6,986 nucleotides of DNA from Flavobacteriaceae bacterium (GCA_002713495.1 PATA01000014.1:213035-220020); one strand, 5' to 3'. Positions 1-6,795 are shown, numbered from the stretch's first letter. Notes: generated by a model from the letters alone, not told the origin. Numbers and translations: made by a program.

Positions 1-470
1 TTAATTTTTTTATTAATTATTGGCGGTGGAGCAAATAAAGAAAGTCCGGCACCTGTAAAATATCCAATATTAATTGCTTTGCCCATAGATTTATGCGTAT
101 TATAGAGCCTATAATCTCCATTATAAAGCTTTCCTCCAATAAATCCTTGAGCTATCATGGCAAACAATGTAGCATACCCAATGATTTGATGCGTTTTAAG
201 CATTACTCGTCTGACCTTAAGTTCTTTTTTTCTTGAGTCAGTATTTAAAGGGGATATATTCATTTTTCTAAATAAGCCTTTCTCTCCCCAAAAAATTTTT
301 TGGGTAAAAACCATCCTTTGTGGTAAAAACTCTTCTGATTCTTTTTTTTCTTCAATCAGACTAAACAAATCCTCCTTAGTTTGTCCAAAAATGTTAGATG
401 GTAAAAAAAATATAAGACCAAGAATTATTAAAAACCCATTTATTCCAAGTTCTGTATTTTTTTGGATCAA
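1..470 (-). CDS. Cytochrome b561-like membrane protein with signal peptide (C-terminus beyond the left edge)
   Basis: About 156 N-terminal residues are visible; the gene runs off the left edge. I chose the TTG at 470-468 as start because an in-frame stop lies at 476-474, because it overlaps the TGA of the Rieske gene (TTGA), and because it yields a good signal peptide: hydrophobic residues 13-23, then SNIFG followed by Gln30. An acidic stretch (residues 33-47) and a basic stretch (80-92) precede a probable membrane helix (95-113). His94 (KTHQIIGY) and His126 (NTHKSMGK) flank this helix, and a second helix begins near 133. Paired His residues at helix ends are what b-type haem binding in cytochrome b561-like proteins would look like, but the remaining helices are outside the window. 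I infer that it is the membrane partner of the Rieske and copper proteins encoded upstream. Internal ATGs at residues 53 and 70 are possible but would lose the signal peptide. The open frame is well supported; the haem role is moderate. Confidence 0.62.
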   Translation of the reverse strand, partial: MIQKNTELGINGFLIILGLIFFLPSNIFGQTKEDLFSLIEEKKESEEFLPQRMVFTQKIFWGEKGLFRKMNISPLNTDSRKKELKVRRVMLKTHQIIGYATLFAMIAQGFIGGKLYNGDYRLYNTHKSMGKAINIGYFTGAGLSLFAPPPIINKKI

Positions 471-952
471 GGCTTAGTGATTTGTAATTTTTGTCCAGCC
501 AAGACTGCATTATAACATTCTAGAACATAACCGTTTGTCCCTAATGTTGTACAATCTGATGGATATGAATTCCCATGCCTACTGCATACAAACCTGCTCT
601 CAGACTGATCATAAGACCATGCATTTCTAACTCCCTGGTGTGGACATGAATTAGTAAAAGCTCTGTAAGAGGAATCGCTTATCTTTAGTATTAGGATTTG
701 TTGAGCAGTGAAGTTCATCCACTGGTCTGAGTTTAGTGACGCAAAAGCTGGATGATTTAAATCTATTTCAACTACATTATCCTCAACAGTATATCCCGAA
801 GACTCAGGACTTGAGTCCGTATCTAATGATACATCCAAATTCTCATCGTCACCCCCTTTGGAGCATGATTCTAAAAAACTAGCCCCCACCATTGAAATAG
901 CAATGGCTGGGCATACATCGTTTAAAAATTTTCTTCTATTTATTTTTTTCAT
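467..952 (-). CDS. Rieske [2Fe-2S] lipoprotein with twin-arginine signal
   Basis: 161-residue electron carrier anchored in the envelope. The N-terminus has a twin-arginine motif (NRRKFL, residues 5-10), a hydrophobic stretch and a lipobox LESC with Cys30, so it should be exported folded by Tat and lipidated. Residues 31-58 are an acidic, Ser-rich linker. The Rieske domain follows, with cluster ligands C103-P-H105 and C123-S-R-H126 (CxH-X17-CxxH). The two extra Cys that form the disulfide in bc1/b6f Rieske proteins are missing from these loops, so this is not a canonical bc1 subunit; it resembles small stand-alone Rieske or ferredoxin-like domains. It lies 31 nt after the cupredoxin gene, and its stop overlaps the start of the b561-like gene. 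I infer electron transfer among the three products. No denitrification, arsenite oxidase or dioxygenase catalytic gene is visible, so the terminal partner is unknown. Confidence 0.9.
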   Translation of the reverse strand: MKKINRRKFLNDVCPAIAISMVGASFLESCSKGGDDENLDVSLDTDSSPESSGYTVEDNVVEIDLNHPAFASLNSDQWMNFTAQQILILKISDSSYRAFTNSCPHQGVRNAWSYDQSESRFVCSRHGNSYPSDCTTLGTNGYVLECYNAVLAGQKLQITKP

Positions 953-983
953 ACCATTAAATTAATAAAAAACTTCTATAAGA

Positions 984-1460
984 TTATTCAAGAACAGTCA
1001 AAGTACCAAACATTCCAGTATGCAATGAACAGACATAATAATATGTTCCAGAATTAGTTGGGGTCCAAGTCACAGTTCCATTTGTGGTGCCCTGTTCGGT
1101 GGCACCCGAAACTAGATCCCCAGAGCCTAATGTTGGATCTGTTTTCAAATAGAATGGATGTCCTGTAGCCCTAACAATAAAGTTTATAGTTTCCCCAACA
1201 GAGATTGTTATCTCGGGATCATTACCAGAAACCGATCCGTTTGCATCATTTCCTGATAAAGAATAATCTTGGCTGTTTTGAGCAGTAACATTAATAGTGT
1301 AACCAGTTAACGTCTGTTTTTGAGCTTGAGTAATTGTGTATGTGTTATCATCATATCCGTCATCTTTTGAGCATGATAAATAAAAAAATAAGACCAAAAA
1401 TAATAATGACCGAGATTTAAATATATGTCTCAAAGATTGATTTGATAATTTTTTTTTCAT
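984..1460 (-). CDS. Type-1 copper (cupredoxin/plastocyanin-like) lipoprotein
   Basis: 158-residue blue-copper protein, first gene of the leftward operon. A basic N-terminus and hydrophobic segment (residues 19-28) end in a lipobox YLSC with Cys30. The mature protein begins CSKDDGYDD, which resembles the Lys plus acidic signal that sends Bacteroidota lipoproteins to the cell surface. Residues 85-157 form the cupredoxin fold. The likely copper ligands are His101 (GHPF), Cys144, His147 and Met150 (CSLHTGM, C-x2-H-x2-M), a complete type-1 site. The GTYYYVCSLHTGMFGTLTV ending is typical of plastocyanin-like proteins. Residues 40-75 are repetitive, Thr/Gln/Asn/Ser-rich and probably form a spacer. 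The Rieske gene follows after 31 nt, which suggests that they share a redox pathway. The upstream divergent gap (1461-1573) is very AT-rich, and I could not identify a convincing promoter in it. Confidence 0.9.
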   Translation of the reverse strand: MKKKLSNQSLRHIFKSRSLLFLVLFFYLSCSKDDGYDDNTYTITQAQKQTLTGYTINVTAQNSQDYSLSGNDANGSVSGNDPEITISVGETINFIVRATGHPFYLKTDPTLGSGDLVSGATEQGTTNGTVTWTPTNSGTYYYVCSLHTGMFGTLTVLE

Positions 1461-1573
1461 AATAGTGTAATTATGTTTATCGTCTAAATTATATTAAAAG
1501 TTATATTTATACTTATACAAATAATATGTTTTTTCTATTGCATAATATTTTTTTTCTATATTGAAATTGTAAT

Positions 1574-3295
1574 ATGAAGTGTTTTTTTTCAATTATTTAT
1601 CTGAGTTTTTCAATATCTGTATTTTCTCAAAATTTGAATTTAAAAAAACTTGAATCAATTATAAATGAATATGAAAGATTCGAGGCATTCGACAAAGAAA
1701 AATATCCACTTGGTGATTTATCTGAAGACCGTTTCAAAAATGAATATAATTTTTTCATGCAAATTCGTAGTCGGTTATCTAAAATTTCATTGAAAAATTT
1801 ATCTGAAAATGAAAAAATATCATATGAATTATTGGTATTTATAATTGAAAATCAAATCAACAACTATAATTTTAATACCCGATATAATCCAATTCTTTCA
1901 GATTCAGGTTTTCATAACAGCATAATTTATATTGTGAGGAACTTAAAAAACAAAAAAGATGCTATAAGGTATCTTAAACTATTAAAAGCAATCCCCTTAT
2001 ATGTAGATCAAAATATTTATTTAATCCAAAAAGGGATTAATGAAGGAATTTCTCAGCCAAAAATTATTTTTAAAGGATATGAAAGCTCATACAATAAACA
2101 TATAACAGTTGACTATAATAATAATTACTACTATACACCCTTTTTAAATTTACCTGATAATATCTCAAGTAAAATAAAAGATAGTTTGACTAAAGAAGCC
2201 CAAAAAATAATAAACAGATCAGTAATTCCATCATTCAAAAAAATTAAATCATTTTTTGAAAAAAATTACTTTCCGTTCACAAGAAATAATATTTCTATAA
2301 GCTCCACACCAAATGGAATAGAATATTATAAAAACAGAATTAAATTTTATACAACCCTAGAATTAACAGCTAGCGAAATTCACGAAATAGGTTTAAAGGA
2401 AGTAAAAAAGATTCGAAATGAAATGAAGCAAATTATAAAAAGCTTAAATTATGGTAAAGATTTTAAAAGTTTTCTAAATTATCTGCGAACTGACAAAAAG
2501 TTTTATGCTAAGACTCCAAGAGAATTATTAATGATTGCCAGAGATATTTCTAAACGCCTAGATGAAAAATTACCCGAATTTTTTAAAACACTACCAAGAA
2601 AGCCTTATGGAGTTGCTGCGGTTCCCGATGCAATAGCACCAAAATATACTGGAGGAAGATATATTCCAGCTTCAAATAAAACTAGAAGCTCTGCATATTA
2701 TTGGGTAAATACTTATGACCTAAAAAGCCGGCCGCTTTATACACTTCCTGCGCTTTCTGCCCACGAAGCTGTTCCTGGACATCATCTCCAAATTGCACTC
2801 AATGAAGAGGGAAATAAAAATATTCCAGTATTTAGAAAAGACTTTTATCTTTCAGCATATGGAGAGGGGTGGGGGCTATATGCAGAATCTCTTGCCGATG
2901 AAATGGGCATTTACACTACACCATACGAAAAATTTGGGCAGCTTACTTACTCTATGTGGAGAGCATGTAGGTTAGTTGTAGATACTGGTATTCATGCATT
3001 TGGTTGGTCTAAAGAAAAAGCAATGGATTATATGTCAAAAAATACTGCCTTATCCTTTCATGAAATCAATACTGAGATTGATAGGTATATTTCTTGGCCA
3101 GGACAAGCCTTATCATATAAGATTGGAGAGCTAAAAATCAAAGAGCTTCGATCAAAATCAGAAAAATTATTAGCTGATAAATTTGATATTCATGATTTTC
3201 ATGAAGTTATACTAAAAAATGGTACGTTAACTCTTCCTTTATTGGAGAGCCAAGTCAATAAATACATATATAAAAAACTTTTACCATTAAAATAG
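1574..3295 (+). CDS. Secreted DUF885 family zinc metallopeptidase
   Basis: 573 residues, close to the usual length of DUF885 proteins. Residues 1-18 are a signal peptide with likely cleavage at SVFS/Q19, so the enzyme acts in the periplasm or outside. The metal site is HEAVPGHH at 397-404, the DUF885 version of HExxH (His397, Glu398, with His403 and His404 two residues later than in the classical motif). A Glu in AYGEGWGLYAESL (Glu431 or Glu438) is the probable third ligand. Other family landmarks are GRYIPAS (361-367), TGIHAFGW (471-478) and RYISWPGQALSYKIG (504-518). The N-terminal 300 residues are helical and Lys-rich. Family members are annotated as gluzincin-like carboxypeptidases or oligopeptidases, but few have been characterised, so the substrate is unknown. 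It is followed 12 nt later by the TSUP permease gene, probably on the same transcript. No clear ribosome binding site precedes the ATG, as is usual in this phylum. Confidence 0.9.
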   Translation: MKCFFSIIYLSFSISVFSQNLNLKKLESIINEYERFEAFDKEKYPLGDLSEDRFKNEYNFFMQIRSRLSKISLKNLSENEKISYELLVFIIENQINNYNFNTRYNPILSDSGFHNSIIYIVRNLKNKKDAIRYLKLLKAIPLYVDQNIYLIQKGINEGISQPKIIFKGYESSYNKHITVDYNNNYYYTPFLNLPDNISSKIKDSLTKEAQKIINRSVIPSFKKIKSFFEKNYFPFTRNNISISSTPNGIEYYKNRIKFYTTLELTASEIHEIGLKEVKKIRNEMKQIIKSLNYGKDFKSFLNYLRTDKKFYAKTPRELLMIARDISKRLDEKLPEFFKTLPRKPYGVAAVPDAIAPKYTGGRYIPASNKTRSSAYYWVNTYDLKSRPLYTLPALSAHEAVPGHHLQIALNEEGNKNIPVFRKDFYLSAYGEGWGLYAESLADEMGIYTTPYEKFGQLTYSMWRACRLVVDTGIHAFGWSKEKAMDYMSKNTALSFHEINTEIDRYISWPGQALSYKIGELKIKELRSKSEKLLADKFDIHDFHEVILKNGTLTLPLLESQVNKYIYKKLLPLK

Positions 3296-3307
3296 TTATT
3301 CAAAAAA

Positions 3308-4081
3308 ATGGATATTCTAATAATATCGCTAGTTACCTTTTTTGCTGCCATTTTAACTTTTTTTTCTGGTTTTGGGCTAGGAACTATCTTAACTCCAGTT
3401 ATGATTTTATATTTTCCAGTCGAATTAGCAATTTCGTTTACTGGTATTGTACATTTTTTGAATAATATTTTTAAGATATTCCTTATTGGTAAGTATGTAA
3501 ATAAAGAAGTTTTAGTTCGATTTGGATTACCAGCTATACTGTCTGCTTTAATTGGCTCACATATTCTTTTTCAATTAGATAACAATATAATTCTGTATTC
3601 ATATAAACTATTTGGAGATATTATGGAAGTACAATTATTAAAATTTGTAATATCCATACTCTTGTTAATATTTGCATTAATTGATTTAATTCCATTTTTT
3701 AAAAAATTAAAATTTGAAAAAAAAAGTCTCCCTCTGGGTGGATTTTTAAGTGGTTTTTTTGGGGGATTAACTGGCAACCAAGGGGCTTTAAGAAGTGCTT
3801 TTTTGATAAAATCAGGTTTAAACAAAAAAGAGTTTATCGGCACAACTGTGCTTATTTCACTATTTGTAGATATTTCAAGAATAAGTGTCTATTCCAGCAA
3901 CCTAATTGAATACAATATATCAAACTATTACTTGCTTGGTTTTTTTGCAATTAGCGCCGGGATATCAGGCTCAATTCTTGGTAATATTCTACTAAAAAAA
4001 ATAACATTAGAATTAATTCAAATAATTGTTGCTGTTTTGATAATGTTAATCGGATTGGGATTATTAATTGGTATCATATAA
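3308..4081 (+). CDS. TSUP family (TauE/SafE, DUF81) membrane permease
   Basis: 257-residue hydrophobic protein with about eight membrane segments, roughly at residues 4-26, 30-55, 70-90, 108-130, 142-160, 175-195, 204-226 and 235-256. The two halves each carry the glycine-rich TSUP signature: FSGFGLGTILTP at 19-30 and GFLSGFFGGLTGNQGALRSA at 145-164. Members move small anions or organosulfur compounds such as sulfite, sulfoacetate or taurine products across the inner membrane, but specificity cannot be read from sequence. It starts 12 nt after the DUF885 peptidase stop, so the two are probably co-transcribed, although no functional link is obvious. It ends 44 nt from the convergent M28 gene, with no strong terminator hairpin between them. 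Confidence 0.85.
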   Translation: MDILIISLVTFFAAILTFFSGFGLGTILTPVMILYFPVELAISFTGIVHFLNNIFKIFLIGKYVNKEVLVRFGLPAILSALIGSHILFQLDNNIILYSYKLFGDIMEVQLLKFVISILLLIFALIDLIPFFKKLKFEKKSLPLGGFLSGFFGGLTGNQGALRSAFLIKSGLNKKEFIGTTVLISLFVDISRISVYSSNLIEYNISNYYLLGFFAISAGISGSILGNILLKKITLELIQIIVAVLIMLIGLGLLIGII

Positions 4082-4125
4082 AAAAGATAAAATCTGGTAA
4101 AGAGTATTATTTGATATTCTAAAAG

Positions 4126-5067
4126 TTAATTACCTGTGATAGTTACCCTTGACGGGGCATCTGTTCCATCAACAATTGACTCAATGCCAATTGCGATTGC
4201 CTTTATAGTTTCTGTTACAGTAAAAATATCCAGTGTATTGACTTCGTCAGTAACCTTATGATAGTCCGGATCTTTGTCCATTGGGCTAGTTGAAAATGTG
4301 TGGGCAGGCACTCCTAGTCTTGCCAAAGAGGCATTATCAGATCTGAAGAAAAGTCTAAAACTTGTATATGGATCAGGTAAAACTCGATAATCCGTTTCTT
4401 TGAGATTTTTTTGTATTATTTTACCAAAGTTAGAGCGGTCAAATCCAGTTAACCATGCTGTATTTGGTCCAAAAGGAGATTCTTTTCCTATCATTTCAAT
4501 ATTTATTCCTGCTATTATTTTTTCAGGATTGATTTGATTACCAAAATAATTGGACCCAACTAATCCCATTTCTTCCGCTGTAAAAGCGATGAAAAGAAGG
4601 CTTCGTTCGGTAACAAAATCTTTAGTATAGTATTCAGCAAGAGATAAAACAGCGGTAACACCAGAGGCATTATCATTAGCCCCGTTGAAAATTAAATCCC
4701 CCTCTCCATTTATTTTGATCCCCAAATGATCATAATGAGCTGATATAATAATAAATTCATTTTTTTTACTTTTTCCTTCAAGGAACCCTATCAGGTTAAA
4801 TAAGGATAATCCGTTTTTTTCAAATGTTTGCCTAAATGATGTCATTTCATCAAAATAATCTAGACCAATTCTTTCGAATTCCTTTTCAATATATTGAGCA
4901 GCTTTTTCAATTCCTTTTGTGCCCGCCTTTCTACCCTCCATTTCATCGGAGGATAAAATGTAAAGGTGTTTCTTAACTAATTCCTTGGAAATTACTTGAG
5001 AATTAACAATTGTTGAGATGAATAATAAAAACAGTAATAAATACGATTTTAAGAACAAGGATGACAT
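4126..5067 (-). CDS. Secreted M28 family zinc aminopeptidase
   Basis: 313 residues. The signal peptide spans about residues 1-23, with cleavage before Gln24 (VNS/Q). The co-catalytic two-zinc site of M28 is laid out in order: SAHYDHLG with His111, GANDNASG with bridging Asp132, FTAEEMGL with the catalytic Glu165 and ligand Glu166, NIEMIG with Glu191, and DPDYHKVTDE with His270. RSDNASLARLGVPA (242-255) is another conserved block. Glu191 stands where many M28 enzymes have Asp; both can bind zinc. There is no PA domain insert and no C-terminal secretion domain, so it is a compact periplasmic or secreted aminopeptidase. Nearly all of its upstream region is occupied by structured element copy 1, whose leftward terminator-like hairpin ends about 60 nt before the start codon. 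The promoter must therefore lie in or just after that element. Confidence 0.92.
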   Translation of the reverse strand: MSSLFLKSYLLLFLLFISTIVNSQVISKELVKKHLYILSSDEMEGRKAGTKGIEKAAQYIEKEFERIGLDYFDEMTSFRQTFEKNGLSLFNLIGFLEGKSKKNEFIIISAHYDHLGIKINGEGDLIFNGANDNASGVTAVLSLAEYYTKDFVTERSLLFIAFTAEEMGLVGSNYFGNQINPEKIIAGINIEMIGKESPFGPNTAWLTGFDRSNFGKIIQKNLKETDYRVLPDPYTSFRLFFRSDNASLARLGVPAHTFSTSPMDKDPDYHKVTDEVNTLDIFTVTETIKAIAIGIESIVDGTDAPSRVTITGN

Positions 5068-5087
5068 AATATAAAATTAATGTTTTT

Positions 5088-5107
5088 GGTTCACAAATTG
5101 GTTCACA
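5088..5107 (+). repeat. Tandem direct repeat of GGTTCACA, 12-nt period
   Basis: GGTTCACA occurs at 5088-5095 and 5100-5107, separated by AATT. A single relative, GGTACACA at 6665-6672, holds the same position at the outer end of copy 2, so the octamer is part of the repeated element. The spacing of about one helical turn would suit a protein binding adjacent sites on one face of the DNA. No binding protein is identified. Confidence 0.55.
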
Positions 5108-5120
5108 CTTTTTGTCTCTA

Positions 5121-5157
5121 AAACAAAAACCCTCATAGTCAAGGACTTAGAGGGTTT
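5121..5157 (-). terminator. Intrinsic terminator-like hairpin, leftward, in copy 1
   Basis: The stem AAACCCTC (5127-5134) pairs with GAGGGTTT (5150-5157). Inside the loop AGTC (5137-5140) pairs with GACT (5144-5147). On the minus strand the stem is followed by TTTTTGTTT, the pattern of an intrinsic terminator. There is no gene just upstream on that strand other than the element itself, so it would end a short non-coding transcript or act as an attenuator ahead of the M28 gene. Confidence 0.55.
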
Positions 5158-5224
5158 AAGGGTGGTTCCACCTGTATTATAACTATCCTATTAGTGTGCT
5201 GATAATCAAACACTTACAAAGAGA

Positions 5225-5281
5225 GGTGGTACACAATGTGTACCATATAACCCTGTACGTGTTACACTTCTGTGTACCACC
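5225..5281. repeat. Inverted repeats sharing the octamer GGTACACA (competing pairings)
   Basis: GGTGGTACACA (5225-5235) is perfectly complementary to TGTGTACCACC (5271-5281), 11 bp around a 35-nt interior. The same left arm also forms a near-continuous dyad with its neighbour: GGTACACA-A-TGTGTACC (5228-5244). Three copies of the octamer (one forward, two reverse) therefore allow two mutually exclusive foldings of the RNA or DNA. The 17-bp dyad could equally be an operator for a dimeric regulator of zigA or the M28 gene, but it does not match a regulator site I can name. Confidence 0.65.
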
Positions 5282-5424
5282 AAAAAGTGATTTAGCTAAA
5301 TCGCCTTTTATAATTACTGTGGTTAAAGTCCGGTTTGGACTTAAAAAAGGATCTTCTTAAAAAGTCTTGATTTTTCTAGAATTTATCTTTCCTAACAATT
5401 TTAGTTTTTTTAATTTCGCAGACT

Positions 5425-6627
5425 ATGAAAAAACTACCTGTAACTGTATTAAGTGGATTTTTAGGGGCTGGAAAAACAACATTATTAAATCATATTTTAC
5501 ACAATAAGCAAGGTATTAAAGCCGCTGTTATTGTTAATGACATGAGCGAGGTAAACGTAGACGCAAATTTAGTAGAGAGTGAAAACACTCTTTCAAGAAC
5601 AGAAGAAAAGCTCGTAGAAATGAGTAATGGTTGTATATGTTGCACACTCCGTGAAGACTTAATGATTGAGGTTGAAAAATTAGCTAAAGCCCAAAAATTT
5701 GACTACTTAATTATAGAAAGCACTGGAATTTCCGAACCGATTCCTGTGGCTCAAACGTTTAGTTTTGAAAGTGAGGACGGGAGTATTGACTTAAGTAAAT
5801 TTAGTTATGTTGATACCATGGTAACAGTGGTAGATTCTTTTAATTTTATTAAAGATTTTTCTAGTCAAGAATATCTTACTGACAGAAATCTAACTGATAT
5901 CGAAAATGATGAAAGAACTATTGTCAATTTACTAACAGACCAAGTCGAGTTTGCCAATGTTATTCTTCTAAATAAAACTGATTTGGTTTCTGAGTCTGAG
6001 CTTAGAAACCTTTACGACATTATAAATAAGTTGAATCCTGAGGCCAGAATTATTCCAAGTAATCATTCTAAAGTTGACATCAAAAATGTAATTAATACTG
6101 GAATGTTTGATTTTGAAAAAGCTGAGGCTTCAGCAGGCTGGATCAAAGAGCTTGAGAATGAACATATTCCTGAAACTGAAGAATATGGAATTGGTTCATT
6201 TGTATACAGAAGAAAAATTCCTTTTCATCACGATCGTTTTCTTGATTTTGTACAAAACAATTTTCCTGAAAATATTTTAAGAAGTAAAGGATTGTTTTGG
6301 ATTGGCTCTAGACCAGATCAAGCTTTAATCTGGAGTTCGGCTGGTGGATCAGTTAAAACAGATCCTGCTGGTGTCTGGTGGGTATCAATGCCTTTTTCAG
6401 AAAGAATTAATTACGCAGACTTTGTAAACAACCAAGATCAAATCGAATCAGATTGGGATATAAATTTTGGAGATAGAAAAATAGAACTTGTATTTATCGG
6501 TCAACAACTTGATGTTTTAAAAATTACGGAGCAATTAGATTCGTGTTTACTTAACGAGGCTGAACAAATCCTTTTCAAGGATAATAAATTTCCTTTGTCT
6601 GACAATTGGCCTATAGTTACTAATTAA
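5425..6627 (+). CDS. zigA: ZigA-type zinc metallochaperone GTPase (COG0523/CobW family)
   Basis: 400 residues, the usual length of ZigA-type COG0523 proteins. These G3E GTPases use GTP hydrolysis to hand zinc to client proteins in the cytoplasm and are commonly induced by zinc starvation. Walker A is GFLGAGKTT (11-19). The metal-binding CxCC motif is at Cys70-Ile-Cys72-Cys73 within SNGCICCTLREDL. Next come ESTG (98-101, switch/Walker B region) and the guanine-specificity motif NKTD (183-186). The CobW C-terminal domain covers about 255-385, including GSFVYRRKIPFHHDRF and the WW pair near 318. The motif order and the PETEEYGIGSFVYR block fit ZigA better than cobalamin-pathway CobW. There is no His-rich metal-storage loop. 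Upstream lies element copy 1, whose 17-bp dyad is about 180 nt from the start. TATCTTTC at 5384-5391 is close to the Bacteroidota -7 motif but lacks a well-spaced -33 partner. Zinc control is inferred from the family. Confidence 0.9.
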   Translation: MKKLPVTVLSGFLGAGKTTLLNHILHNKQGIKAAVIVNDMSEVNVDANLVESENTLSRTEEKLVEMSNGCICCTLREDLMIEVEKLAKAQKFDYLIIESTGISEPIPVAQTFSFESEDGSIDLSKFSYVDTMVTVVDSFNFIKDFSSQEYLTDRNLTDIENDERTIVNLLTDQVEFANVILLNKTDLVSESELRNLYDIINKLNPEARIIPSNHSKVDIKNVINTGMFDFEKAEASAGWIKELENEHIPETEEYGIGSFVYRRKIPFHHDRFLDFVQNNFPENILRSKGLFWIGSRPDQALIWSSAGGSVKTDPAGVWWVSMPFSERINYADFVNNQDQIESDWDINFGDRKIELVFIGQQLDVLKITEQLDSCLLNEAEQILFKDNKFPLSDNWPIVTN

Positions 6628-6655
6628 AAAGTGTATCAGCAGATACACTTTTTTT
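6626..6655 (+). terminator. Intrinsic terminator of zigA, bidirectional
   Basis: A perfect 12-bp stem (6626-6637 with 6642-6653, core GTGTATC/GATACAC) with loop AGCA is followed by a T-run. It begins at the zigA stop codon. The A-run on the left side makes it potentially active for leftward transcription as well, which would protect zigA from antisense reading out of copy 2. Confidence 0.85.
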
Positions 6656-6691
6656 ATACAAAATGGTACACAAACACTATTTTTGAATAAT

Positions 6692-6724
6692 AAAAACAAA
6701 AAACCCCTCTTCTTGAGGGGTTTT
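6692..6724 (-). terminator. Intrinsic terminator, leftward, in copy 2
   Basis: AAAACCCCTC (6700-6709) pairs with GAGGGGTTTT (6715-6724) around the loop TTCTT, a 10-bp stem. On the minus strand it is followed by TTTTTTGTTTTT (complement of 6692-6703). It would end transcripts of the minus-strand gene from the right edge about 150 nt after its stop codon. It corresponds to the hairpin at 5127-5157 in copy 1. Confidence 0.8.
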
Positions 6725-6795
6725 AAGGGTGGTCCCACCTGTCCTCACAGGAAGGTTACTCTTCCTTAGTAAATACTTACTTTTTTAGATTTAAG

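Larger units (their letters stand above)
5088..5342 (-). other. Structured non-coding element, copy 1
   Basis: It fills most of the 357-nt gap between the divergent M28 and zigA genes, and no ORF in it looks coding. On the plus strand it holds, in order: two GGTTCACA octamers (5088-5107); a hairpin AAACCCTC/GAGGGTTT (5127-5157); the hairpin GGTGGTTCCACC (5161-5172); a stem AGTGT/ACACT (5193-5214); the block AAACACTTAC (5208-5217); a long stem 5225-5235/5271-5281; the palindrome GATTTAGCTAAATC (5289-5302); and a hairpin AAGTCC/GGACTT (5326-5342). The same blocks recur in the same order after zigA (copy 2). The block 5155-5175 matches 6722-6742 at 20 of 21 positions. The minus strand is my preferred sense because the terminal hairpin then has a T-run after it. 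An RNA and a DNA-level role are both possible. The rest of the gap (5343-5424) is AT-rich leader DNA for zigA without a clear promoter. Confidence 0.6.

Noticed and set aside
1461..1573. Divergent promoter for the cupredoxin operon and the DUF885 gene.
   Set aside because: A promoter must be near, but in this very AT-rich stretch only imperfect TAnnTTTG matches occur, without properly spaced TTG boxes, so no site can be assigned.
2793..2975. Plus-strand 60-codon open frame inside the DUF885 gene.
   Set aside because: It lies over the highly conserved metal-site region of DUF885 in another frame and has no recognisable features; it is a shadow.
3571..3843. Minus-strand 90-codon open frame opposite the TSUP gene.
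   Set aside because: It is antisense to clear membrane segments and a TSUP signature; its Lys/Pro/Asn-rich product looks like a reverse translation artefact.
5155..5175. T-box riboswitch: on the minus strand the core reads AGGUGGAACCACC, close to the T-box GGUGGNACC motif, followed by a terminator hairpin.
   Set aside because: The motif is a self-complementary hairpin that can resemble a T-box by chance. No specifier stem is recognisable, copy 2 has no minus-strand gene after it to regulate, and T-boxes are not expected in this phylum.
5088..5342. tmRNA, 6S RNA, SRP RNA or tRNA as the identity of the structured element.
   Set aside because: No tRNA-like acceptor/T-arm, tag-peptide frame, SRP domain IV or long bulged 6S-like helix is visible, and two copies in 1.6 kb argue against a single-copy housekeeping RNA.
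5384..5391. TATCTTTC as the -7 promoter element of zigA.
   Set aside because: It matches TAnnTTTG at all but the last position, but the nearest TTG (5367-5369) is only 14 nt upstream instead of about 20, so the promoter is not supported.
6547..6738. Minus-strand 63-codon open frame overlapping the zigA 3' end, two terminators and copy 2.
   Set aside because: It spans two strong terminator hairpins and the coding end of zigA; the product has no family features.
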